Source: Aphelocoma coerulescens (taxonomy: Eukaryota > Chordata > Aves > Passeriformes > Corvidae). Taken from it: a stretch of 64,000 nucleotides of DNA. Made by a program: the position numbers and the translations under genes. The stretch covers positions 17,273,578 to 17,337,577 of the forward strand of contig NC_091014.1 in the NCBI RefSeq assembly GCF_041296385.1, given 5' to 3'. Below are positions 39,110 to 52,137 of this stretch, in pieces. Under the pieces are notes generated by a model. The model was not told the origin of the DNA. It saw only the letters and a list, made by a program, of their open reading frames with translations, and ran no database searches. Position 1 is the stretch's first letter. Every line of letters starts with the position of its first letter.

Positions 39110-41819
39110 AAAGGAAGGAAAATCTAATGCTTTTCAGGTATTTGTTCTCCCAACTTAGAATAAGCCCCAGTTTCTTTTAAGTTGCAAAAAAAGGCTGTTG
39201 GGGATAGATGGTTGATATTCTGGAGAAGACAAGAGTTCTGCTGTAACACTTTTCAGAGGATGATGAGATGGCAAGCAAATACCCCAAATTCTTAATAGTA
39301 GATACTGAACAGTAAATGCGTGGCTCTGGAGATTCAGGGATCATCTCCATTGCTGTTTCGTAGGCAGGAGACATTGGAGAATTATCCTGCTTCCAAAATA
39401 TACATTTTTCAGGGCTGAGTGAAAGCAGAAGCTAGTGCATAAACTGGGTGACCTTGGACCTATGGTAACCAGAATATGGACATGAAAACCGCAACAGTTT
39501 TGTTTACCATGATCTCATCACTTGGCTAGATCGCTACACATACAGACAAGTTTTATCCTTGGTCAGACCCTACTGTGAGAGTCTGTAATTGCAATGATAC
39601 CATAGAAAAAGAACAGATTTAATCCAACAATTCTTCTTCATGGTTTCCACAGTCTTTGCTGAAGGTGTTGTGGTAAATACATCTTTTTGGTGGTGGGATT
39701 GAAAAAAGAATGATTTCACTGAAAAAAAAGAAAAAAAACCAAGGAGTTTCATGCAAGGAATCACACAGATAGCAACTCTGCTGTAGTACGCAAAGGAAGC
39801 TCATTCAACGAGACTTTCTCTGGAGGTCATAGTATATAATTACTGTTTGTATGTTCCTTGTTATCACACAGCTTTGCAAGTAACCTCCTGAAATCCAGTA
39901 ATTCAGAGCCCACTTCATCCACTGGACACAATAGTTATTGCCAACCTGAGATAAAAGATAAAAGAGAGATCTATATTTGTTATGATCAATTTAGGTACCT
40001 TAAAACATGAAATACTAGAATTAAGCATTTGGGTTTGGGTGGGATGTCTAAAACCTGGCAGAAGAAAAAGTGATCCTTAAGCAGAATGTCTCAATTCCCC
40101 CACTTGCAGGGATGGTATGATGTAACTCCACAGGGTCATCCAACTCACAGAGTTAGGCTTGGATTTTATTTGACTAAATATGGAGTTTATAAACAGTAGG
40201 TACCCACAGGCATCAAAACTTTCTGATACTGATGATGAGCTGTCAGTTCAGGTGCATCCCTGGATATTGACAGTTACCCAGGCTAAAGACTGAAGCACCA
40301 GATGAGAGATGGGCTGCTATCATCACAGACTAGGGTCTTTCTGGGTATATTAAAGCAAATTAAACTAGGTGTCATGAGAAGCTTCAGAACAGATGAGATA
40401 ATATCTGGTACTTTTCGATATCTGCAGCATTAGATAGTGACAGGGTGTAAACAGTCCAGGTCTTGTCTAGAGTCTAGTAGATTTTAAGGTGATAGGGTCC
40501 TAGTGCAGGTGGAGTTAGTCAGAGTAATCTGGGTAGAAACAACATTCGGCATTATGAGAATCATCAAGCTAGGTTATGAATCATGGTAAAGACTGCAAAT
40601 ACCAATTTTCTACAGAACAGATTATTTTCAGGAGCTCTAAAAGAGATATTTAGCACATACTTAATATAGTATTGTAGACTGAAAGACAAAGAAAAGAAAA
40701 GAACATCTTTTTGTAACCTAAGACATATCTATTTTGTTTAAAAATTTTTTCCTTGTTATTGCTATTAGTATTTTTTTCTGTGTTAAACTGAGACATATAG
40801 ATCTAATTATTCATCTGCCTTTAAAAATACAGGTTCCCAGATTAGTTTTACTTAAGAAGTAATGTGTTAAGTGTTAAAGAAAAACAGCTTTGTAAATGAC
40901 TGTCACTTTCCTATTGTAGTATCACTGACCCGCGTCTGATAATAGAGCATATTTGTCCCAGTGGTTTGAAAGGTCAAGAACAATTTTTTTGCTTTAAAAA
41001 AAATAGGAAAGAATATGTTTAGATACACAGAAAAAAAAAAAAACAAACAACAACCCAGCTGCTAACATTTCCTTCCGACAAAGGGAAGTCTTTTCATCAT
41101 TATGTCTACTTTCATGTTTGTCTTAGGTATACCAGCTGGCTGAAAAAGGTCAATATTTATCCAGTCTTACTACAGAGTGATATTAGAAATGACAGCACTT
41201 TCCTGCATTTAGCAAAAGAAATATCTAGGCGTAAGTAAAGATGCCAATAATTTACATAAATGTTGAAAATTTTAACAGAGAGCATTCCATAGACTTATTC
41301 CATAGACAAGAATGCATATGCATTTACACATTACAGATTCGTTTCATAGCACAGTACTTGCCCAGCTTAATTTGGTCTTCATCTATGAGTTTACCTATTT
41401 GCATGTTCCTCCTATCATTACACCATAAATAAACTAAAAAGCACTGTGATGTAGAAGAGGTTTCCTTAGAAAGTCACCATTTAATATCATTGGCGTTTTT
41501 TCCCCTACGTGTGATTATTTACTTTTACATGAATCACTTGTATGTGTATATTTTCTGCTCACATTTTTGTTATAGCCATTTACAAATTACACAATATTTA
41601 GAAATGGTTATTTGATAGAGAGGAGGTCTTTGTATTTTATCTTTCATGACAGAAATCTTTGAGCAGAAAATTGTTTCCTTCCCATCTGATAAAATTAAAG
41701 ACTGATGGCAAAAGCTTCCTCCTGTAGAACTTTGAGAGGAGGCAGTATGTTAACTGATGTTTGCATACTATATGACTGTGAGAAATGCACATCTGTGGCT
41801 ATCAGTTTTCAAGCCATCA

Positions 41820-41850
41820 GATTACTCACATATTTATTGTGTGAGTAATC
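41820..41850. repeat. perfect inverted repeat, 11-bp stem and 9-nt loop
   Basis: GATTACTCACA (41820-41830) and TGTGAGTAATC (41840-41850) are exact reverse complements around the loop TATTTATTG. It is too short for a miRNA precursor and has no run of T after it. It may be a chance palindrome or a protein-binding or cruciform site. Confidence 0.7.
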
Positions 41851-44108
41851 ACACATAGTTCCATAAAAATTCCCACCTGCCTAGAAACAACCAAGTACTT
41901 AAGAGCTTTACTGATGGCAATGAGGAATGAAGTTGTATCACATCATTTCCCATCCATCTTAAGAGAGGAAATACGGACATCTATTTGCCTGTACCATTAC
42001 ATTTTCCTTATTTTTTTTAACAGTTCACCCAGGGATATAATTATTCAGAAAAATCTCCACTCTTTCCTATTTCAGCATTTTTTGAAACATGATTATTTTA
42101 ATCCCATATTTTTCAGTAGCACTGGGAGAAAAAATCTCAGAAGGGGCTAAGTATTTCTTTTTCTCCACCTTATTTTCTGCATGCACTATTTTATGGCATT
42201 CTTAGCTGCAAGCCCCATCAAGGAAGTAAATGAATCAATAAGTCACAGAAATGCAGCATAGCAAAGGAAATTTTACGAGAATTTTCAACGTTTTGAGTGA
42301 CAGGAGCCACAATCTTTAAGTTTTGGTTTCTTAATGTTTGGGTTATTTTTTTGTACAGGGAATAATAAAAATAGCATGAATGGACTTCAGTGCTTCAAGT
42401 CATATGCATGCTGAAGTGTTCTACTGAATTGGCAATGACTTAATTTGGATTATTTAAAAAAGTTTGTAGGTTAAAAACAAAGAAAGAAGCCTGGGTTTTT
42501 TTACGGTGAAGTACCAAATATCAATACTGCAATTTACAGTCCAGAGGAGTAGATCACTCTGAGATTACTTACAAAAATTTTGACCCTTCTCTTTTGTAAA
42601 ACTTGTTGCTTCTCTCTAGTTCTTTCTTCTCTAGTATCATTTGCAGGCTTGTTTGAGACCTTGAAATCAGTAGGGTCAGCTTCACTTTACAGTAACATCT
42701 GTAGGATCAAGACAAAACCCAACGCAGACTTCTCTACTTCCCCCACATGAATTAATCAAAACAACTGATATGAAAAATGTTGTGCTGTATTTTGCTTTTT
42801 CTATTCTGCAGCTGCATGTAGTTACAGCAACTTGTTAGTGGACCTCAGGGATCTGAATACTGCATACTAGAGCTGGTTCATGCCAATTATTATGTTGAGT
42901 GATGAAACTGCTTTGTATCATTTCATTTGTGGATATGAACAGCAGGTGAATGTTATAGTTTCTGCTTTCCAATTATAAATCACACAGACCAAAATCTCAG
43001 TTCTCTGAGTAAGGGCTGTAAAAGCAGTGGAGTGTAAGGAGACTACTGTTTCTTGTGAAAAGGAGTCTGAGATTAGAGTTTATTGATGTGGGTTTTTTTT
43101 CCCTACCTGTCATAGTTAGCTTTTAAGACCAAAATTGAAAAATTATTAGATAAAGGAACTGATTGGAAAGCAAATGAAACACCTAACTACAAAGACTGTA
43201 TTTAGGAATATAAACCATAGATAGGTCCAGCACTGACACATTCAAGTGATTGAGTAATATGAGGTTCTCTTTGGGAACAACTGGTTTTCTATAGGTGGGC
43301 TTTCAAGACAAAAATGTGAAAGAATATGGTAATGGTAACAGGACTCTCTTTCCAATCCAGTTTCTGGCGTAGACTAAGCATGTCTTTAAATATTTATAAT
43401 TTTGAGATCCTCCTTGAAGTGTATCTGCAAAGACCTATGTGCCACTTGAGTCTGCAGTCTAGATTAACGTGCATGGACAAAGGCTGATTCTTTACAGACA
43501 AAACAGAACGTGTTTGATGGTAACAGTACATAACTAACAACACCAAAAGGACTGGATTCAGTTACTGAAAGAAAATCTTCAGAATCAGAATTTTTTTTTC
43601 TGATATAGGTATTCTGTTAGCCATATTTGTAGTCTGGTTTTGGCTCCCCAGTGCAAGAGAGATTGTACTTGCTGAAGTGAGCACCTCATGTACCACCAAG
43701 GTGGTCAAGGGGATGGAACACACAGCACAGCAGTTGAAGTCCACTTATTTAGGTAATCCTGAAGAATAAAAGACCTAAGGTGGTCATAATGTTCTCTACA
43801 GTCACTTAATGGAAGGCTATAGAGGAGATAAGCCATCTTGCATATGCATAGAGAAAGGACAAAAAGCCATGGTCACCAGTTGCAAAAAAAGGAAAGTCTG
43901 TAATTATTAAGAAAAAAAGATCACCATCAGGAACTCAAACATAGGAACAATTGCACAGAGATTATGCATTCTTAGACATACTCAAATGACTGGGCAGAGT
44001 CTGGCTATGTGATCTTCCTTTGAGTTTGGGGGCAGAGGGGAGGAAAGGGTGGATTTGAGACCTCCAGAAGTGTCTTTTGACCTAAATCACTCTATTTGTC
44101 CATGAGTC

Positions 44109-44648
44109 TGTACTAGTTTGAAAACAAACCAGTGGGAGGCACCAACTCAGAATTACAATTTAATGGGGAAATTAAAGAAAAGGGAAAAAAAAAAAAAAGA
44201 GAACATTGGTTCAAACTGACAGTCAAGATACAACCTGACTCCCTGTTGTAGCAGTCTGGTAGAATGGTGGCTGCAGTCCTCTGAAGTGGTGATCCTGTAG
44301 AAAAGGGTCTGCTTTTCCTCAGGAGGTCTAGTGGTGGCTATGTAGCTCCTGTCCTCTGGAAATCCAGTGGAAGGGTTTTTCCTGGTGTTCAGCATCTCAG
44401 ATTATATCCACGATGGGATGCTTGGTTCCTCCCTCTGGGTGGAGCATCTCACAATGGGGTAATGAGTCATGAGGCCAAGTGTTGATTAGGCTCATTAACA
44501 GAAGATGGTCTGGAGGGAGTTATCTCTGAGTCATGCAGCAGGACAATGATGGGCCATTAACAGCAAGATAGTCTGGGGGGAGGAGGCAAGGAAACACTGC
44601 CCCACCTGATTTCCACAGCTCATGAGGATGGTAATAGAATACACTTCA
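44109..44648 (-). mobile_element. endogenous retrovirus LTR, bird type
   Basis: The plus strand begins TGTACTAGTTTGAAAACAAACC, GTGGGAGGCACCAACTCAG and an ATTTAATGGGGAAATTAAAG stretch, which I associate with the U5/R end of a bird LTR read backward. Later phrases GGTGGAGCATCTCACAATGG and GTCTGGGGGGAGGAGGCAAGG fit the U3 side. A14 at 44185-44198 is an internal length variant. No target duplication was found: the left flank GAGTC has no partner after any candidate CA near 44643-44652, so the right (5') end may be truncated. No internal retroviral sequence adjoins it. The minus open frame 44153-44395 is incidental. Confidence 0.65.
44185..44198. repeat. A14 homopolymer inside the LTR
   Basis: Fourteen A residues within the U5/R side of the LTR. 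Confidence 0.85.
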
Positions 44649-46421
44649 ACCCAGGACGGATTCTCACTCTGTTAGTTTATGATTCCATTCTGCAAGTTCA
44701 TGATTTGTGTTTCTCCCATGTCTTAAATTTGGGGGAGGAACTGGGAAGAGGCAACTTATTCTCGTCATGAGCACATATGGTAATTTCTTCTAATGATATA
44801 GTATCTTATTCTTCTTGTCTATGCAATTTTGTCTAGTAAGGGCAATGAAAATTGTTACTGAGTGGGTGTAAGTCATATCATATTAGTTACCTTATGTGTA
44901 TGCATCTCATAGGAAGCTATTTTTAGAAGGTTTTTTTAATCCTATTGACTGGGGATCAGCAAGGACCAATTTGAATTTAGCTCTGCTCCTACCAACAAGT
45001 ATGAGAAAAGAAAGAACAATATTCAGTTCTTACCTAGTTTTTCAGTGAGTTACAACATTCTGCGATGTACATTCACTGACTGCAAAAGAGTCACATACTA
45101 ATGAAGTCCCAAGATAGATCTACCAACAAAGGCATACAGTAGTAGAATACTTTGCTTCATTATGTCTCATACTTATCTGTGGTGCATTATGCAGGTTCAA
45201 AAAGAGATGTGCAGATTTTTGAAGCAAATAGCCTACAAGGGTTTGTCTTCCACTTTGACTAGGTTTTTGTTTACACAATATTAAATGTGTAGAACAGTTC
45301 AAAGGTCAAAATTGACTGGGAAAAATCTCTGTAGAAGATTCAGTGCCATTAAAGAACAAACAAACATGGGAAGTATTTAATAGAATTCTGAAATTTTAAA
45401 GTCTTATCTGCTCACAGAATTTTTTAACCAACTTGCTTAAAGCAGTGAAATTACACATCACAAAATGTGGTATTTTTTTATAAGAGTTGTGTAGCTACAT
45501 AATTGATAGCATCTGGTGTTTCAGAAAAGACTAATCTGATTTGGGATGAACTATGAAAATCACAGGTCAGTATCAAGAAAACGTATTTCTAGGTTACCAA
45601 AACCATAAATACAAGATACTGAACTTTTCAGCTCACTATGTGAAATCTTATGCATGTAATTATATATTTGCTTGATTAAAAAGTTTTTTGTACATTGGAA
45701 TATCAGAAAGTTACACTTCTAATTTATCTTTAAGTATAGTCACACTCCTTTTTTAATAATTTTTCTTTCATATTCCTCTAGTTTAGCTCAGGAAATATTT
45801 TTGGTTCATCTGGTTTTCCTCTGTATAAGTCTGTAAATACAAATTTTTGTACAGCACGAAGCTCCTATTATTTTAAAGAGATAAAATGTTTACAGTGACT
45901 CCACTGACTGGACTCTACAGTGCTTGTGCAAAGGCTATCTGATTGCTCTGCAACTACGATTCAATGATTCTAGTTCCCAATGTAATAACTTTTGCTGCTC
46001 TGTTTTTCAAATTCATAATTCAATTTCAAAATTTATGCAGGTTATTACCATGAATCTGTGTGTGTAACTGCCCCAATGAAATGGCAGAAAGGAATCTCAA
46101 GTGAATTAGGAAATAGCCCTTTGTCATGATTTGGTAAGCCATTGCCAACATCCCATTCTACCCTCACTCTCCACTGCAATTAGCGATTTTCGGCTCATCG
46201 GCACCTGAATGAGAGCTAAATGAAAAAAGTTACATGCAAATAGGGAAAAATTTGGGCCTTTTAGTAATGTTACTAGCTAATTGACCTGTATCATTGCAGT
46301 CAGAGTTTGGGAAGCTGAGAAAGAAGTGACATTTTAGGCTCGCTACTAACATTGTGTCTTGCAATAGCAGTACACGTGGCTGCAGCTACTCTTTCTCCAG
46401 AGAGGATCTCAGACAACCAGC
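44649..46421. other. AT-rich unique DNA, nothing recognised
   Basis: No gene, RNA gene or repeat family was recognised in the 1.8 kb between the two LTRs. The TGTCATGATTTGG at 46122 resembles an LTR terminus, but no partner end was found. Confidence 0.5.
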
Positions 46422-46620
46422 TGTGGTGGTCAGCAACCCAAGTTTAGCATGCAAATTTTCAGTCATGGTGTGAACCTATGCTTCCCTTGTTTTGTCTTTT
46501 GCATGTTTTCCCCTGATTGGTTAATATTTGGCTCATTGTTTTATGTATGAAGGTATGTATATTCATTTTCCTTCTTTAATATGTATTAGTTCTAGAAAGT
46601 TCTTTGTTCCTCGACGCCCC

Positions 46621-46707
46621 ATTGGATCCTTCCCTGAGTCCCTCCTATGTGTTGTTCCCATTGGTTCCCTTCCTGTCAACCCCACCTGCTTGTCTCTATC
46701 CCATTGG
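46621..46707 (+). promoter_or_regulatory. serial CCCATTGG boxes in LTR U3
   Basis: Three copies of CCCATTGG about 40 bp apart (ATTGG at 46621, 46660, 46703), with pyrimidine-rich sequence between them. ATTGG is the NF-Y (CCAAT) binding core. The regular spacing suggests a partly duplicated enhancer unit upstream of the TATA-like box. Confidence 0.6.
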
Positions 46708-46740
46708 CTGAGCTCCCTTTCCCCACCTATTCTGTACCAG

Positions 46741-46747
46741 TATAAGA
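46741..46747 (+). promoter_or_regulatory. LTR TATA-like box
   Basis: TATAAGA between the ATTGG boxes and the AATAAA at 46798. Confidence 0.55.
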
Positions 46748-46797
46748 TCCCTGGACCCTCCCACCAATTGGCCTCTTTGTCCCTGTCGTTTCACGGG

Positions 46798-46803
46798 AAT
46801 AAA
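46798..46803 (+). terminator. LTR polyadenylation signal AATAAA
   Basis: AATAAA 51 bp after the TATA-like box, followed by TCTGTGTGG, a G/T-rich context. Confidence 0.55.
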
Positions 46804-48060
46804 TCTGTGTGGAACACATACGGAGAGTCCCCTCTCTTTTCTGCTTTGCCTTTGCCTGTGTTCCTGCAGAACAGTGACAGAAGGATGCAGCCCCTTTGGG
46901 TGAGGAGCTCTGCCCCTTTTCATTGTGTGCTGGGCACTGAGTGCCGCCTTCCAGAGGGGTTTCAGCGTTGACCTCCGGGCTTCTTTGTGTCGGCATGCGA
47001 GGGGAAAAACCCCCTTCTGCCAGCTCCCAGTGGCTGAAAACCCCTCCAGTGTGTATCACATATGTAGAGTTTGCTAAAGGTATCAGATCAGAAAGATCAT
47101 ATTTTGGAATCCCTTTGTATGGATCTAAATGACTGTATACTGCAAAAAAGAAGCTCTCAGGATCACAGTAGCTTTTAGAGGAGCCCGAAATGCTGTGCAC
47201 TTTAATACTGCCCTATTCTAACTAGATGAGCTAACCCATCACCAGACAGACTCAAGAGTCATCTGTTTTTGATAATGTCAGTTGGGGTTTCCAGTCAGGT
47301 ATCTCACTAGAAATGTGGGTTGCTCAGCTTACAAAGTGTGAGGAGAATGGATCCTTTTCAGAGAAACCTACAAGGCCCAGGGGATGAGACTAGTGTGGTA
47401 CAGGCTTGATTCAGACAAATGTGACAAGTCTAATTCCCTAGACATGTCAAAGAGCTGGAAAGCAGACAGCAGTGAACAGATCCAGGATTGTAACTGGGAA
47501 CGGAAAAAGGCAAGTGCCAGGTGTTTTCTAGACATGGTGCTCAGTTTTACTGTTCTTTTAATCAAATTTATGTCTGCTGTTTTTTGAAGAAAATACTGAG
47601 CGGTCTTATGCCAGTGAAGGTATTACAAAGGTGGGAGGGAAATATGTTGCCAAAATAAAGATGTAAAATATGGGCACATATGTAAAATTTTCCATCTAAA
47701 ACATAACAGTACAGTTGAGGGAAACTCTGCTTTCTAGTCACCCTGGTATAAAAATAAGTAAGGTTTGATGACATACTCATCAATGTTATTTTATTAAAGC
47801 CACTGGAAGGTGAGAAACAATTAGGGCATAAACAGTCCCTTTTATGACAGCAAAGGAATTGAGAGTCACAAAGCAAAATGAAAAGGACAGTGGTTCTTTT
47901 TTTACCTACATTTGCTGTTTGATTTTCTATTTCATTTTGGTTTTGTGTTTTATTTTTAACTCACTGTATTTACTAATGTTTAAGTGGCTTCAAATATATT
48001 AATTTATATTGAAGCCTAACATTACCATCAAGCTAATTTTTGATTATGTATCTAGTCTTT

Positions 48061-48072
48061 GGGGGGGGGGGG
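48061..48072. repeat. G12 homopolymer
   Basis: Twelve consecutive G residues followed by AGGTGGTG. Such a run can form a G-quadruplex and is error-prone in sequencing, so the exact length may be unreliable. Confidence 0.85.
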
Positions 48073-49014
48073 AGGTGGTGCGCATGTGAAATGGAAGCAA
48101 GATTTAATTAAGTGTATATTGTCAGGATTCTAATGAGCTGTAATTAACTTCTCATGAAATTTTTGTATTCTCTATAATAACCATGGAAAAAATTATTACT
48201 CTATTTGCTGAAACATTTGTAACATGTTTGAGAAAAAAAAAAATCTCAGATTTCAGTTGAAGAGCCTATTCTTTGATACACAAAAATAGCTTGAGTGACC
48301 TAGCTAATGATGAATACAAGGGAAAATTCTCCATGTCCCCAAACATAACTGCTAAACAAATATGTGTCTACAAGCTTTTTATCACACCTCCCTTGAAAAT
48401 GGAACAAACAGTTATGTAGCTGAATAAAGCTGCTTCATTGCTCCACTGCTCTTATCCGAGATATGGCCTCTATCCTTGAGGGGACACCAAAAATCTTTAA
48501 AAATCCTCAGGGACAAAAGAGAGCATTTTAATGGGTGAACTTTACATTTTGTTACACTTTTCTCCTGTGTATATTATAAAATATGGTGCAATATATAAAG
48601 ATAACAAGTACTATGTCTCGACTGTGGACAACTACAAGAATTGTCAACATTTGGGATGTTTTCTTGTCAAAGACAAATATGATTTTTAACAGAAAGTTCC
48701 TTTGCAAGTCTAGGATGTCTGACTAACATTTGAGTAGCTGCTTCCATTGCATTATACTACCATTAATCATTTCCACTAATTCAATAAAAACACTGTCAAT
48801 ACGATAAAACACTTTTTCTATTGAATTAATGAGGGTGGTCAGTTACTAATAGGATATGACTGCATTAGGGAAATGTTTTAAGTAACATGATAGATTAACA
48901 AGGAAACATTTAATGAAAATTTTATATAATTTTTAACTCATTCCAAACCCTATGAGAAAGGAATGGAAATATGTACTATGAAGATAGCCACTGCATAAAC
49001 TTACTGAATATCAT

Positions 49015-49420
49015 CACTTTACTATTTCCCTTGGCAATGTGTAAACTAAGACATATGACTGCCCCTTTCTTGATCTTGTGTTTTGTCATTTATAAAATGT
49101 GAGGAATTGCAAACACCCTTTGTTCAGTGCTATAAGATTTCCCAATAGAAATAGTGAACATGAGCCATACATTATTCATATGAAGAGAGGTTGTGTCTTC
49201 CTGTGAGAAAAGATGATCTTAACTCACCTCAAATAATGATTATTTCTGTAGCCTTAGGCAACTCACTTACGGCTTTTCAGAAGTTGCACTTAAATTTTCC
49301 GTTGGTTTTAGTTAATGTAATATACGAGTAGCAGTATCTCTGCAATTCAGGCTGTTCACCTTAAGCTGAGCCTTAAGCTCAGTTTCTTCAGCTGTAAAGT
49401 AGTTGCCCACACTGACTTCA
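49015..49420 (-). repeat. weak MIR-like traces
   Basis: Three short patches resemble the reverse of the MIR consensus: CATTTATAAAATGTGAGG near 49088, CCTTAGGCAACTCACTTAC near 49252, and GCTCAGTTTCTTCAGCTGTA near 49377. They are separated by unmatched DNA and could be coincidental. If real, they are remnants of one or two very old SINEs. Confidence 0.3.
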
Positions 49421-52137
49421 GAATTAGTGACCTAACGGCCGGAAATCAATTTCGCTATGAAAATGAGTTAAAAATAAAAATCTTGTTTATTGGAAGGCAA
49501 AATGGTAACTTCCTGAGGGTGTTTGGATACTGCAAAGTAGCATAGCTACTGTAACATGAAAAGCAGAGTAATATAGTTACTTGTCCATGAAAGAGCTTTA
49601 ACTTTCCTTTTGTGCCTACATGTGTCTAATGTATCAGTCAAGTTGGTGAAGAGGTCCTGAAGGGACAGCAATTCCAGCCATAGAACACTGCATGCATTTA
49701 ACATTGGACATGGATTTATACCAGCCATGTAGGAGCAAATAAGATCTTTCTATCATTACATCTTGAGAAAAACCTTCCTCCATGCAAGTGGTTCTCTTTA
49801 CCTGATTTCAGTTTTGCTGTATGTGATAAATGTGATAATGTGATAAATCCTGGTTTAATGTGGTATGAACTTTATAGTGGTGCTAAATAGAGTTGCCTTC
49901 TTATTGGAGAGAAATTAAACCATGTGTAATTTTGCAATATGTGACTCCAGATGGATGTGTTCTGTCCATCTTCGGCTTCAACCTGCATAGGGCACACAAA
50001 GTACACCATATTGTGATGACATACCATGTACTTATGAAACAGATATATGAAACAGGTAATCTTCTTCAAATTAATATATCATGGTATGTTTGACATAAAT
50101 ACTACAAAAAAATTAATAAAGTTCTTTACAGTTTTTTGCTTATGTCCTTAAAGTTTGAAAGTAGTGAAATGGATATATCTCAATTTGGTATTTTTTCAGG
50201 ATTTTGGGGAAGCAAGGATTTTTTTGACTACTTTTTGTTTAAACAGAAAACCAAAGGAAAGTTATTACAATATCTCAGACCAGTATTAGAGATTGATTTA
50301 CTTTATTATTTTGAGCCCTGATAAACCTCTTAAAGCAAAGTTATGGTAAGAAGCATCACATCTGAACAGTGCTTTAGCCTAATAATTATAAGAATGTTAA
50401 AGAAGGAAACACCCCTGATTATAATGACATATAATAGAATATTACTCTTATACAGAAGCAAATTCTGCTGTTTTGGAAGCTTAGTATAATTCAAAATGCA
50501 AAAGATACAAAGTAATTAAGAAAATTCTATTGAATTCTATTGCTTCTATCATAGTAGTATCCAGTAAAATATTAATTGTTCTACAAGATTAAAAGTGATG
50601 ATTTATAGTTGTTTTAAAAACTGCCTTTCTGCTCTCACAAACACTGTGACTTTTGATGGAAAATGATACCCAGTGTCTTAATTTCTAAATGAATAAAAAG
50701 AGATAAGTGGACAGGACATTAAAGAGTGTGAAAATGTAAAAATAGAAACCAAAATTGTAATATAATGCCTTTTTAGTAATCTAAATTCTGTCTTAAAATC
50801 ATTTTTTTTGATATTGCCAAGCACTGTTACGTGTTTCTAAAAGCCCTCCCATTAAAAACTTCTAAAAATAACTAGAAAAGAATTTATGAGATTTCTCAAC
50901 AACTGAATCCACCTTTTTTTGTATGTTTGTTTTGTTTTGTTTCTTAACATATAGGCATATATTAAAATTTTTTAAGAGTCTTAAGCATTTTCAAACTCCT
51001 GATAGGCCATATTATCTGCATAAATTCTATCAGGCATTATTCCCATTAGTAATTCACTAGGGAAAAATACCCCTTAAACTTAGTGTTAAATATTTGGTTT
51101 CTTATAGTCAATGACAGGTGTTTTTATTAAACAAATCACAAGTGAAGGAAAATATTAAAGCTATACATTTATCCATAATTATTAATCCTCCATTAAAATA
51201 GTCATGCTAAACAGTTGATATGTGGGCATTCCTATCAAGTTATAATCTTCATTCCACATGCTTTGTGAAAGATTCATTGGAGTCTTAGCAAAGTGCTTCC
51301 TTTCACAGCATGTATGGAGATCTACAAGTTTTTTAAGAACTCCTAATAATCAACTGTTTTCAAAATTTTTCAAGGGTCCAGCAACTACTACTTCTCTTCT
51401 GGTGCTCATTCACCGCTCTACTACTTTTATTTAGTAAAATTTGACAGTTACAGCTGAAGAGCTGTATATTGTGTTCCAAAAGGAATACTTTCTTTCTAAA
51501 ATTTAAATAACCTGGAGACCTCAGTTAAAAAAGAGAAAAAGAGATCAGTACTTAAATATGTACATTCCTATGTTTAGTGCCACTTTGAGAGCTTTAAAAA
51601 GTCTTAATAACACTTAAAGGCAGAATGATCTTGAATGTTTTACAACACAACTGATATTTAATTAGCCTCAAATCTGTGCTAGAAAGACATGTTTGTATAC
51701 CCAGAACACTACTCTAACCAAGAGTGAGCATATTAGAGTTTATATTGCCATTTCATTTCTCAGTGGTACATCTTATGGAGTGCTGTGTTTGGGGCAGGGG
51801 GAAAACAATCAACTGGAAAGGACTCTGGTGAGAGCACAGTACAAAAATATCATTCAAGGACAGCAGCTAAAAATGTTAAGATGACACTTTGCTATTGCTA
51901 CTCTTTGAAACACTATTGTTGAGATTTTAATGTTTGCATTGTAGGCACATGCCAACATCTATATCTAGGTATTTTTAAACTGTTGATGACTTATTTATGT
52001 CTACTTTCATGGCACAGAGATGCAAGTACCAGACAAGTGGGAGCACATATTACCTGACTGCCTTAAAATTTCACACAATAGCATGTTGATAGATAAAGTT
52101 GTAACAGATAAAACTTCCACTTCCAAAATACAAAAGG

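Larger units (their letters stand above)
36766..44108. other. AT-rich unique DNA, no gene recognised
   Basis: No exon, RNA gene or recognised transposon. Contains short A-rich runs (36925-36947, 41030-41043), the (AT)n tract at 39084-39109 and the perfect hairpin at 41820-41850. All open frames are below 80 codons with no known motifs. Confidence 0.5.
46422..47060 (+). mobile_element. endogenous retrovirus LTR with intact promoter signals
   Basis: The start is set at TGTGGTGGTCAGCAACCC and the end near TGTATCACA; both edges are provisional because no flanking duplication was found. The inner order is clear. ATTGG (reverse CCAAT) boxes lie at 46516, 46621, 46660, 46703 and 46767, a TATAAGA at 46741-46747, and AATAAA at 46798-46803. 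A GC-richer U5-like part follows. The close TATA-to-AATAAA spacing suggests a short R region, as in ERVK or ERV1 LTRs, but the class is not certain. No primer-binding site or gag follows, so it is a solo or truncated LTR. The long open frames plus 46528-46971 (147 codons) and minus 46727-47200 (157 codons) overlap on opposite strands and reflect GC-rich LTR sequence, not genes. Confidence 0.68.

Noticed and set aside
46122..46421. TGTCATGATTTGG as the start of a longer LTR
   Set aside because: No matching end or duplication was found and the following 300 bp lack LTR signals; TGTGGTGGTCAGC at 46422 is the better start.
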